The position numbers and the translations under genes were made by a program. Below are positions 44,349 through 55,176 of a DNA stretch of 64,000 bases, piece after piece. The notes beneath the pieces were generated by a model. The model had not been told where the DNA came from, did no database searches, and saw only the letters and a list, made by a program, of their open reading frames with translations. Position 1 is the stretch's first letter; the number at the start of each line of letters is the position of its first letter. The DNA is taken from NCBI RefSeq assembly GCF_030272615.1, contig NC_081406.1:474176900-474240899 (forward strand). The letters are read 5' to 3'. Source of the DNA: Cryptomeria japonica (lineage: Eukaryota > Streptophyta > Pinopsida > Cupressales > Cupressaceae).

Positions 44349-47346
44349 TCAACAAAATCTAGAAATAACCTTGTATGTAAACAAATTATCATGCCAAAAT
44401 TGCCAATTCTAACATGAAAATGAGACCAAGGAAAGCTCTAGAACAACTACTACTATTCATTCATATGTTCATTATTAACCTCAATCACCATGAAAGATGC
44501 ACAAATATATTATAACAAAGAAGATGTTTCATAAATGTAAATATTAATTTAGGACTAAGGAAAATGAAAGAAATAGAAGAATACCGAGCAATCAAAAAAG
44601 ACTACCAATACCGTTGCAAACTATGAACTTCATTTCCATTAATTCTTCAAAATATACCAGCAAAGCACAAGTATTCAATCTACAACCTCTTGCTAAATGT
44701 CTTTTGAAAGAAAACAAACTAAGTAGTGTTACTAAACTTGGACCTTAAATAATCAATTCTTAGACTCTCAAAATGAATTTTGAAATTACATTTATAGGGA
44801 AAAATTTTCCTCAAAATTAGAGATTAAAATCTACCCAAAACCTTATCAAACTAAGAGGTACAATCAACACACAAGATATTAGCCTATAATTGAATTAAGA
44901 ACTATAAGTTGACTCATGAAAATGAAATATAAGTCAGAAGGAACTTAGAATATGGAGTCAAAGAAGCAAGGAGAACAAGAAAAAGAGGATCTATCTAGGC
45001 CCCCACCCCCAAGATGACTCCTCCAAAAATTTAAACTTAGGTGCATAAGCAAAAAGATGAACAACAAAGGCCAAAGTAGGTTGTAACTACCATGAACCCA
45101 TCCATCCAAAGTGATGAGAATCTAGATGTTCCTAAGTGGCTACAATTCAACTTTGAAAGGATAAAGAAGAGAGTATTGAAGAAAGTAAGTTTATAAAAGA
45201 TGATTGTTGAGGTTGAGGTCACAAGGAAGCCAAAGAAGGCAATGAATTTGTATGCCACCTAAAACTATGCAAAAGGAGAGATAGTTGCCAATAACCTAAA
45301 CGAGAGAAGATTTAGTAAAAATTGACAATACCCTAAACTAGGGTAACTCGAGACAGTAAGAAATGGTTTGGGGGTCATATAGACTAGCTTTATGTTGTAT
45401 GTTAATTACAAATCGTGACCCCGACACCAAGAATTATAAGATATTGGAAATTCTTAAAGGCCAAACATACCCATTGACCTAGAGCAAATATGAATCCATC
45501 CGCCTTGCTATTGCTCGCCTAGAAATTGCAACCGCCCTCAACAATTAATCACTAATGTTGTAGTGTGTTATTTTATTCTAATGATATCTTTAATGATGAA
45601 AATGTGGTTAATAATTTTTGCCATGCGATGTGCTATTAATCTACCTCTCGATCTAAGCATTGAAACAGTCATTTCTTTAGTTTGTGGATCAGGATTGGAC
45701 TCCTATGTTGTACCACACACTTCTCTAGGTTTCCAAATATTGGTTAAGAGCACAGGCTAGAATAGAGACAAACAAAAAGTGATAATTTGTGTGGTTGGAG
45801 ATTTTTAGTCCACCCCTTCTAAGTTGGGATTGTGCTGAACTGAACACAATTGTATCTCCCTAGGGCTTCCAGGTCAGGTGTGTTAGGCTAGCTAGCAAGA
45901 GAAAGAAAGGCTTGCCCGAACAAAACTAAATGAAGGTTGCAAATCACTTGAATAATATTCATTCTTGTTTTTTTCTTGTGCGTTGGTTTGATCTCCATCG
46001 ATTCAACAGCCAGAGGCAGACACCGCCCTATATATTAGCTCATACAATAATGATCAATCAACACGTAGATGAGAGGAAGGGATTACTTCAACAAACTTGA
46101 AGGCTCCCTCCTCAATCACAGATCTATGGTTTTACAAGGAGTGGATTCCTATAGGGATTACGCATTCATGGAACCAGACCTTTGACCAGGAGCCATCCAG
46201 TCTGAGATTGGATAATCAATATGAATACGAGATTGACCAATTTGCATCGAAAACTTGGGCAATTAACCACCACATGTCTCATTTCCTAACATCTTTTGCA
46301 TAAAAAAGGAAGCTCTCATACTCCAAGAGTTGCTTCCACAATCGATCAATATCCCACAAGAATGCAGGAATAGCTAGCATGTATAAAATAAAAAGTTGTA
46401 GAATCTCTTGAAAGGAATCTCTTGAATGGTGTAATTTTTTGCATGATGAAATTAAGGTGAAGAATCTACCTCCTACATGGGATTGTAATGCACAAATGCC
46501 TTCGACGCGGGTTTGATCTTGTCGGGGGTTGAAGTCGACGCGAACGCCTGCGCGGGATTCAAATGACTTGCCCTCTTTTTTTTTTTTTTTTTAAAGTAAT
46601 GCTCATTGTCATTGGAATTCCAATGAACGCGGACACTTTTTTGAAAAAAATAAATTTCATTGCGAATGCCTTTTTTGTCGAAACCAAATGTCAAATTACC
46701 ATTGGAATTATGATGAATTCAAACATTTAAAAAAAAAAAATTCAAATTTGGTCACAATATACCTTCTCTGTCGGAAATATAGACCAAATGTATTAGTGCG
46801 GCTTCTTGTAAGCCTAGGTTGGGAGGTGAGCCTCCATGATCACAACCTATAAGTTTTATTTGTAAGTTCACATTTGGGTTAAAGGATGGAGAAGAGCTAG
46901 ATTTTCCTAAAGTGGTGTTTAAAGAATGCTGAAAGTGCACCCCTTTGTTATCTACCTATCTAAATCTTTTTGTTGTGTTTAGTCTTTTCAATAAAATGTA
47001 AATAAGGAAAGGTTCATATATATCTCCTTGTGAACAATGTATTTCTAGAAAAGAAAGAAAGATGTATTTACTTGTTGTTTTAATCATTATTCATTAGATT
47101 GAAATCAAAGAAGCATTCAATATAATACTTCTATTCTGTTATTGAAAAAAGGGCATTATGATTGTTGGTTTATTAATTTTGTCAATGATTGAAAAAGGTT
47201 AAACATACATGATTATGAAAGTTAGTTTCAAATTCAAAAACAAAATGGGAAATATTTATGTTGATACATTCATTGTCATCTCATTTTAATTACTATTTTC
47301 TGATTAAGAAGGAAAGGACAAAATGTAGTTGCAGAAAATAAATCTC
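44349..47346. other. Non-genic sequence
   Basis: No supported gene. Small items: an 18-bp palindrome (tcattggaattccaatga) at 46609-46626 next to a T18 run (46576-46592), and a CpG-rich patch at 46500-46550. Open frames such as 46097-46303 and 45563-45760 have no recognised domain. Confidence 0.45.
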
Positions 47347-47364
47347 ATATTTTAAATAGTGTTT

Positions 47365-49190
47365 TTTTTTCCAATAAAAGTGGGCAAGCCACTAATTTTT
47401 TTTATTATTCATAAGATATTTTTACATCGGGTTCAAAAAGGCATACTGACAGGAAAGAACCCACAAGAAAACCTTCGGTTGTAGCCTTAAAATAGAAAAC
47501 TAAAAACTACCCTTACATATTTGTTACATACCCCATACCCCTACATCTGAATTTATACAAGGGTCCCATAGGACTATTACAAAAAACCAGCCTGCTGCTA
47601 GATAAGGGACTTGATAACAACATTCCATTAAAAGATCATGCAGAACCACCAAGGAGAAAAGAAACACTAGCAATGTAGTTGCTTCTGCCAATTACAAATT
47701 GAATATCTGGATACCAAAGAGAGCCTCCTCAAAAGATATGATACTGCCAAAGAACTCCTGCATAACAACAGCCAAAAAAACTCCATATCTGCATCAAAAA
47801 AACCATACCACCAAAAAACTCCAAGATAAAAGCCTTCAGTTATACAAAAACCAAGAACTAGTGCTCTCCTTTGAAGGATCATGGGTTGTATCCAGAGGAG
47901 GAATAACCCTAAATGGAAATGCCAAATGAGCAGGAGCGGTGAACAAGAAGCCCAAAGTAAGCAGTAAGTGCAAGGCCTCAAAAACAACCCAGGCTTTGTC
48001 CACATACTGATTAGGGACTAGATACAATAGAAAATCCATAGAAGCCCATGTATCTTCCATTGTGTCACATATCAACCCCATTCTTAATTCATACAATAAT
48101 TGACCAAAACAACCATTAACCATGAGCTCATGGCGAGGAAGAAACCCACCATAATAAAAAGACCCCACATCGAAACGATAATCAACCAATGCAGAAGAAA
48201 CCATATCCCAATTACATACTATCAGAAAAAATGAACATGGAAACCAAGAGGCAGACCAAATCATCGTCAAGTAAAACATCATAATAGATTGTAACAAACC
48301 GAGACAAAAGCTCACCCCAAAAGTTTGCAGAATTCAAAAGCCACCGCAGGAGAAAACAAATTAAAGACCTTATCAAGCTTGTCACAATTAGCCACATTGT
48401 CATCCTCCGAAACCCCAGCTTCTAGCACCACTCTGTATATACCAGAGGACAGGGAAGACGACATTTGCAGAAACAAGAAACTCCAGAAAACCACAAAACC
48501 ATAACACAAAATGCAACTTTTCCCATAATAAAACGGGATAAACACATGGAAGTATTAATAAAACCAGCATCAACTAAACATAATTATGAGAACAGATTTG
48601 CAAAAATATCCATTACAAACTTACATGATTTGAACATCTCACATGGGTTAAACAACCCTGAAAACTGACAATCATGAATGAAAATCAAGAAGGAGAGGAC
48701 ACCACCATTAAAAAAATGAGCATCGCATAATACCAAGTCTGCCATGGCCAAAAAAACTCACACAAAGTGAAACTACGATGCAGTACTATACCTCAACAAA
48801 CAATAATATCCCAAGAACGTACCACACATTAAAAAGTTACACACATGCCACATTACTATGAAGGATCGAAAACAAAATACATTCAAACACACATGCCGCC
48901 ACCCTTGAATATATCATGTTCAGCCACGTCCTCACCCTATAAATGGCATTATATATGACGAATACTTAAAATAGAAGTATGATTTCTACATCAGATATGA
49001 GGCACATACAAAGTCATCCATAAAAAATGTTAGCAGTAAAGTCCATTCCTATACGCCGGGTTAGCGAAGCAGGAACTAGCACACAATATAACTGACCCCA
49101 TGCCTTTGTCCACTACGAAGCGGAGTCGATCCTGTGACCTCGAGGGATACAAACCCCAAGCCCCAGCCAACTCTGCTACAAGTGGCGGCT
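47365..49190 (-). mobile_element. 1.83-kb retroposon with Pol III promoter boxes and 18-bp target duplications
   Basis: The perfect 18-bp repeat atattttaaatagtgttt lies at 47347-47364 and 49191-49208. The insert ends in a T run at 47365 onward on the plus strand, a short poly-A tail on the minus strand. Its other end reads AGCCGCCACTTG and then TAGCAGAGTTGG, an exact A box (49178-49167). After 34 bases comes GGATCGACTCC, a B box with one mismatch (49132-49122). That is the tRNA-type head of a SINE. Typical plant SINEs are far shorter. Hydrophobic minus-strand open frames (48315-47836 and others) are recognised as nothing. It may be a long SINE, a SINE/LINE chimera or a retrocopy with a Pol III head. 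Confidence 0.75.
49122..49178 (-). promoter_or_regulatory. Internal Pol III promoter (A and B boxes)
   Basis: A box TAGCAGAGTTGG at 49178-49167 fits TRGCNNARYNGG exactly. B box GGATCGACTCC at 49132-49122 fits GGTTCGANTCC with one change. The 34-base gap and the position 12 bases from the element's 5' end match tRNA-derived SINEs. No tRNA cloverleaf is kept, so this is not a tRNA gene. Confidence 0.7.
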
Positions 49191-49208
49191 ATATTTTAAA
49201 TAGTGTTT

Positions 49209-49470
49209 ATTCATTTGTTGCATAATGATATATTACTAGTTAATAAAAGAATCAATGTTGTTAAGATAAATTAGGATTCTGAATATAAAAAGAACTTCTT
49301 GAATCATGTGTTATTTATTTATCTGTAAAGATATAATGCTGGTCAAAAGAAAAATATCATTGCTATTAATAAATTGAAGTGTTGTTAATAAACTAGTTCT
49401 AGAAAAATATTGCAATGAGTATATTTCTGAGAGTATTATTATTTTGACTTATATATCCATAAATACATTA
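49209..49470. other. Short AT-rich non-genic gap
   Basis: Continuation of the sequence that was the target of the retroposon. Nothing recognisable. Confidence 0.5.
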
Positions 49471-49905
49471 TGTCGCCACCTAAAAATGTCCCATTGATCA
49501 TGTACTAATTATTCCTCTAATTGATTAAATAATTCTTTAATTCTTTAATTATGTTAATTAATCTTACTCTTCTAATTTCATATTTCTTCTATCATCTTAC
49601 TAATTATTTCTATTTCAATTCTATCTTCATTTAATCATTTAACAATTGTCTAATGTTAATTAAATATTTATTATTTAATTAATTTTGATTAATCCCTCAA
49701 TTTAAATAATTTTTATTATTTAAATAAATTCATTTTCAATTTCTATCTCTATCTTTAATCGTCTAATCATTAACCCTCTACTAAATATTAATTAAATATT
49801 TATTATTTAATTAATTGTGATTTAATTTCTTTAATTTAAATAATCTTTTTTATTTAATTAAATTCAATTTCTAAATAATTAAATAGTTTCTTTAAATTAT
49901 TTAAT
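49471..49905 (+). mobile_element. LTR fragment (U3 portion)
   Basis: Begins TGTCGCCACCTAAAAATGTC, close in form to the TGTAGACACCTAAAATTGTC LTR start at 21036. It continues with the same kind of attaaatatttattatttaattaat palindromes. It stops near 49905, where GC-richer LINE sequence starts, so the LINE probably inserted into or truncated this LTR. Confidence 0.5.
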
Positions 49906-49948
49906 TAAGAAGGTGCGCTCGAGTCATTTATTGCCACTCCTGCATTAA

Positions 49949-51813
49949 ATGGAGCCGAATAAAGATGGTTTCACCAACCCTAAACAACCCATTCGTCCTA
50001 TTGTGAACGCTCGGGAGCCAAAGAAGACTTTCAGCCAAGCGGTGGAGGGCAAGAGGGTTTCATTTCGAGAAGATGCAAGATTCGAAGCCGCTCTCCACCA
50101 TGAAGATGAGACCAATCTCGCGCCAACACAAGGTGAGGTCCACTCCTCCAAACGCATCACCATTAAACCTAATGACTCCATGCTTTCTGCCATTTCTTCG
50201 GAGATTTCTAGACTTAGGGATTCAACAATTTTTTTTGCTGCCTTTGATGTAAATAACTTACCATCTCATCAATATATGAACAAATGGCTGCAAGATGTGT
50301 GGGTTAATAAATTAGGGTTTCATTTTTCATTTTGTAGAATGATTCAGAAGGGGTTGTTTTTGATTTACTTTGACAATAAGGAAACCCAAAGTAAAATTGT
50401 AAATAAACAGTTCTGGTCAGTAGGAAACTCGTCTTTTAGGGCGGTTCACTGGGACCTTGAAGCTTGTAATGATAAGATTCTTGCCCTTTCCTGCTTGAAA
50501 TGGACAACTGTTAAGAATATCCCACCTTTCCTGTGGTCCTGTGTAGATAAAATGGTGGAACCCCTAGGGAAAATTGTTAAAATCAATTCTTCTCCCTCAG
50601 TCCTCCCGCATCTCGATGCTAGACTTCTCATTGCATTAAAACCAGGTTTGAGTTACCCTGCAGAAATTGTTATTCGGATAAACAATAAAACCTACTGCTG
50701 TTTAATTAAATATATGGGCGGAATAGATGCATGTCACTACTATAAAGTTAGTGGCCATTTTAGGAATAAATGTCCCTTATTATCAGGAAAATCTTCAAAT
50801 TTAATTCTAGGGCATCTGGTCCCCCTCGGTTAATGAAACCATGCCCTCTGAACCTGACCCCTTGTCTTCCCCTCCCATCCCTCCCCCCCCCTTCTCCTTC
50901 TTCTCCTTCCTCCCCCTCGCATTTTCCTCACACCCCTCCCCCTGCCTCTTCCTCCCCCTTGATGTCAAACTCCATCTTAGACTACAACAATGCCATTAAA
51001 GAAGCCCTAGCTGCTGCTCAGCCTCCCCCCTTCACCCCCCAAGATTCACTTGATACTCTTGCTCATTCCTCAAATCCGAAGACTCTTAATGCACAACAAC
51101 TAGTGATGGAAAAATTGAGAAAAGTAGTGGAAGCAAGAAAAGTACTTGAACTAAACCTCCTCAAGCAGAACTTGGAAATTGAAGCCTCTCAGTGTCATCT
51201 ACTTGACCTTGAGGACATTGATAGGGGTACTCCAGATTTGGCAGGCACCATTAGTAAGGTCTTGACCCAAGGCCCCGAGCAACTCACCTACAAAGAACCG
51301 AATGGTTTCAATACTAAGGAACCCCATACCCTGAAAGGGGATAGGAAAGGAACTTCTCTGGAGAAGGTACCATCAACCCCTCTAGAAGAATTTGGTAATT
51401 TAGAGGACTCTAAGGGAGACCCTGCTAGTGGTGTCCCCTTCACTGATAGCACCCCTATCAGTTCCCTGAAGATAGAATTTGATACCACTCAGGCAATGCA
51501 TCCCAGTGCAGATCCATTCACCCTGGTGGAAACCAATTTTGAACAAGGACTGACAGTACCTCAAGATGGATTTACCATGGTTAAACATAGGAAAGTGAGA
51601 AGGAAGAGGTCTCCTAAGAACAACAAAGTTAGTGCTAATGGGAAGGAATCTCTAGGCCTTGAACAAATCTCTGATGCAAGGAAAAAGAGAGGTAGACCCT
51701 CCTCTTCTATTGCATTTGATGCTAGCAATATAGCAAACAAAGAAGACTGGCCCAAGTGTTTTGAGGGTTTCAAAGCCCTAACCGACCCCTCCCAACCAGG
51801 TGACTCATGTTGA
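49949..51813 (+). pseudogene. LINE ORF1 (DUF4283, zinc knuckle), frameshifted
   Basis: The first frame (49949-50833) carries the DUF4283 region: STIFFAAFDVNNLPSHQYMN, GLFLIYFDNKETQSKIV, WTTVKNIPPFLWSCVDKM. A zinc knuckle follows in which the second cysteine is tyrosine (CHYYKVSGHFRNKC, codon 50738-50743 region). The reading then shifts into a second frame (open 50770-51813) with a proline/serine linker, a coiled stretch (LVMEKLRKVVEARKVLELNL) and a basic tail (DGFTMVKHRKVRRKRSPK). Plant L1 ORF1 proteins bind the element RNA. The shift lies in or just after the knuckle, and the altered cysteine probably spoils metal binding. The stop of the second frame overlaps the ORF2 start. Confidence 0.75.
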
Positions 51814-53652
51814 AGACCATTTCTTGGAATATCAGAAGCCTGGAGGCCCCTGATCGAAAATACATCATAAAGAGATTTCTCAGTGCTCATAAGAACATGG
51901 ACTGCCTCCTCTTGCAGGAACTAAAAGTAGTGGGCTTCACACTACAAATTGGACTCAAATGTATTTGGAAGGAAGCCACTCCATTCTACACTAACCATAC
52001 CAAAGGAAAAGGTGGCTCAGCCATACTCCTTAGTCCTAAATGGGCCAATAAAGTAGCTAACTAGGGTCAAACCCCCTGTGCCAGAGCTATTTGGGTCTCA
52101 ATTCAAATGGAGAACCTAAAGTTTGGAATCTACTCTATTTAGGCCCCAAATGACTACAGAGAAAGAGGTGAACTATGGAACTGGCTAACAATGCTAGAGG
52201 ATATCCCCTGGATTATTGGGGAAGACTTCAACATGATAGAATCTCCCAATGATAAAAAGGGGGGCAATAAATTTGAATGGAAGGGAATGGAAAGGTTACA
52301 ATGGGATAGAATGATCAATAAACTTCACCTGTTTGACCCTATTGCTGGGAGGAAAGACAATCTGAATACTATTTGGTACACCTGGTGCAATTATCAATAG
52401 CTGAATAAAAGGATATACTACAGATTAGACATGCTCTACCTCAATAAATCCAACTTTATGATACACAAGGACCCTAATGGTGACTACTATTCTGTATCCC
52501 CTTATACCCTCTCAGATCATCACCCGATAATAATGGGAATAGACCTCTCCACAATGGCCCCTCCCCCCTCTTCAAGAGCCTCTTCATTCATCCTAAACAC
52601 TATACTCCTAGATGATGAGGACTCGTGCTCTACCTTGGCCTTCATCAGACTGTTTAACAAGAGGGATAGGAGCCAACTCTCTAACATAGATGCTTGGAAT
52701 GCAAACATCAAAACTTGGACCACCCTTTGTCAAATAGTGGGTAAAAAGAGGGCAAAGGATGCTAGGAGGGATGAAAGAATCCTGAAGGAGGAACTATGTA
52801 AAGTAGAATTGAATCTCCAGAATTCTCCGAATGATGGAAACCTCGCTCTCTGATGACAATAAAAGACCACCTCAGGGCTATTCAAAACCAGAAAATTAAA
52901 GGTCTTAAAACCAAATCCAAACTTAACTGGCTGGACTTGGGGGACAAGGGCTCCAAATTCTTTTTCCACATGCTCAAAGTTAAGGAAGCTAAGGAGAGCA
53001 TTACTGATATTTGGGACAACAACACTCACATCATAGACTCCAAGGGGACCCTACAATGCTTCTCCCTCTTTTATCAGAATCTTTTTTCCTCAGAAAAGCT
53101 AGATGTCGAGCACAGACATGCTAGAGAGCTTGTAAAACAATTAACCCCTCCCAAGCTTGATGAGAAGGACTATGAAGTGCTGGAATGTCCCATCTCAAGG
53201 GAGGAAATAGCTATGGCCATCTCCTCTATGGGTAATGACAGGTCCCCTGGACCTGATGGATTCCCAGTGGAATTCTATAAGAAAAATTCTAAGTGGATTG
53301 TTGACGACCTCCATGCCCTATATCTGGAGGGCATTTCTAAAGGAACCCTTGGCAAAGAGATAAATAAAGGGCTTATAAAACTCATCCCCAAGGAAGGAGA
53401 CAAGACCTTGGTCAAGAACTGGAGGCCCATCACACTACTAAATATATCTTATAAAATCTTGGCTAAAGTAGTAGCAAACATGCTAATTAGTATACTGCCA
53501 AAGATTATTAGTCCTACTCAAATAGGATTTGTTAAAGGTAGGTTCATCCTAGAGAATTTGGTGACCTACTGGGAGTCCCTAGATTGGGCCAAGCTCTCAG
53601 GGCAGAATGGAGCTATGTTATTAATAGATTTTGAGAAGGCATATGATAGGAT
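51807..53652 (+). pseudogene. LINE ORF2 (endonuclease and reverse transcriptase), stops and frameshift
   Basis: Starts MLKTISWNIRSLEAPDRKYI, the L1/APE endonuclease N-terminus. Further motifs are CLLLQELK and LSDHHPIIMG (the catalytic SDH). In-frame stops occur near 52062, 52140 and 52398. Near 52850 the frame shifts, then the reverse transcriptase reads RSPGPDGFPVEFYKKN, LIPKEGDKTLVKNWRPI, QIGFVKGRFILENLV and LLIDFEKAYDRI. Here the LTR element cuts in. The codons continue at 63967 (QWRFILQMLAS). ORF2 nicks genomic DNA and copies element RNA at the nick. The catalytic YADD block is beyond the window. Confidence 0.85.
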
Positions 53653-54793
53653 TGTTAGGCCCAATATGGAAAGCAAATATACTACGAGGGGAGGGGTGAA
53701 TCAGTACTCCAAAACTTTTCTTCAATAATAACTTTACTATTATGCATAAACATAATAGTGCAGTAACATAAAATAAAGTTAAAACAAATAGATAACAATC
53801 ATACATGATTCACTCCATAACACATATATTTTGGTTACGTAGAAATTCTTGGTTAGAGAGAAAAACTGCGGTGGGGATGGCACCCACAACTTCACTACTG
53901 CAATAATAAAGAGTGCTCGGTTAGAGCTACATTTTAGCTATTTTTGATAGCTTACCCTATTAGGAGTAACAAGATCTGTTAGATCTACCTTGCTAAAGGA
54001 TTTTACAACATTTAATCTGAATGTTGCACCTGGTTAGAGGATTTACAATTTATAGACTTGATTATAGTCTTTTACCCTGTTAAAGGTTTCTATTACAACT
54101 TCACAATATTACAATAAAATCATTACAAATATCTGCGACTTTACATCTGAAATGTTATAGCAGATTCTATGTGCTCAGAATAGATTACCTTGTTTACAGC
54201 ATACCTCGGTAACCCATATAGTAACTCAGTAAACCCTTCTGTTTACTTTGTTCTTCGACTGTTCTCTGAAAACCTTCTCGGTGACCTCTGTGTCTCTGTA
54301 ACAGTCTTCTTACACTCATGCATATACCCTTAACTCATGCTGTATAAATAGATCTCTTAAGACGGTGATCCAATTCATTGCTTCAATCTTACAAACAAGA
54401 TTCCTCGAATGAGTACCTATACAAAATATTTAATTGGTTAGATTGATCTCAAAATCATACACAATCTTCTAGTGCAATTTCCAATGTAATAACGGTTAGA
54501 TGTGCCTCAATCTTGTAACACGTTTTCATATGCATGTCCAGGTTCAATGTATCTGGTAATATGTTTCACTCGGTGTATATCAACTCGGTGTGTTGTCTTT
54601 GCTGCTCGGTAGACATAAAAAGATACTCAGTAAACAGCTCGGTGTATACTGCATTCTGTGACTACTTTCCTCTGTAACCGACTAGACTGTGCATACCGAC
54701 TTCTCTATGTATACCGACTGCATGATTCGGTAGTGTTAACCGACTAGAGTATATAGTATGACTTTGAATATGGCAACTTGATAAGTAGTAACA
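53653..54793 (-). repeat. 3' LTR (1141 bp)
   Basis: On the plus strand runs tgttaggcccaa to agtagtaaca. It has 20 bp near 54390 ('atcttacaaacaagattcct') that the other LTR lacks. The unusual 'ctcggt/accgac' motif recurs many times at 54540-54730. Confidence 0.95.
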
Positions 54794-54806
54794 ATCTCCC
54801 CTTTTG
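54794..54806 (-). other. Polypurine tract
   Basis: Minus strand CAAAAGGGGAGAT directly before the 3' LTR start TGTTACTACTT. It would prime plus-strand DNA. Confidence 0.85.
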
Positions 54807-55176
54807 ACATTAGTTGAGATGTTTGACAAAAACTACTTTCAAAGTCATAACTGAAAAATCTATATACTTTGCAAAATGACTATACTTGATAGTATATACA
54901 ATAGTCAATGAAATAGTATATTCAGATATATTCCCCTTATCATTATACTGTACATAACTTTGATTTTGCATGCTTGGTTCTATGCTTGTGTGCTTTACTT
55001 ACTGTCCTTGGATACTCTGCATACGCTGCTCGGTATACTCCCCCTGTATACAATACTCCGAATACTATATCAAAACTGTATCACTCCCCAAATATATTGT
55101 ATCACACTCAAGACTATCATATTACTCCACAAATATAGTATCACTCCCCCTTTTTGACAAACATCAAAAAATTAAT

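Larger units (their letters stand above)
49906..53652 (+). mobile_element. L1-type LINE, 5' and central part
   Basis: ORF1 (RNA-binding, DUF4283 plus zinc knuckle) is followed by ORF2 (endonuclease, then reverse transcriptase). Sequence breaks off at 53652 inside the reverse transcriptase where an LTR element inserted, and resumes at 63962. Several stops and frameshifts make it inactive. The LINE 3' end and target duplications lie beyond the window. Confidence 0.9.

Noticed and set aside
46609-46626. 18-bp perfect palindrome as a regulatory site or transposon end
   Set aside because: A single isolated palindrome next to a poly-T run, with no partner or duplication to support a function.
49122-49190. 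tRNA gene
   Set aside because: A and B boxes are present, but there is no cloverleaf, anticodon stem or acceptor pairing. It is better explained as a SINE head.
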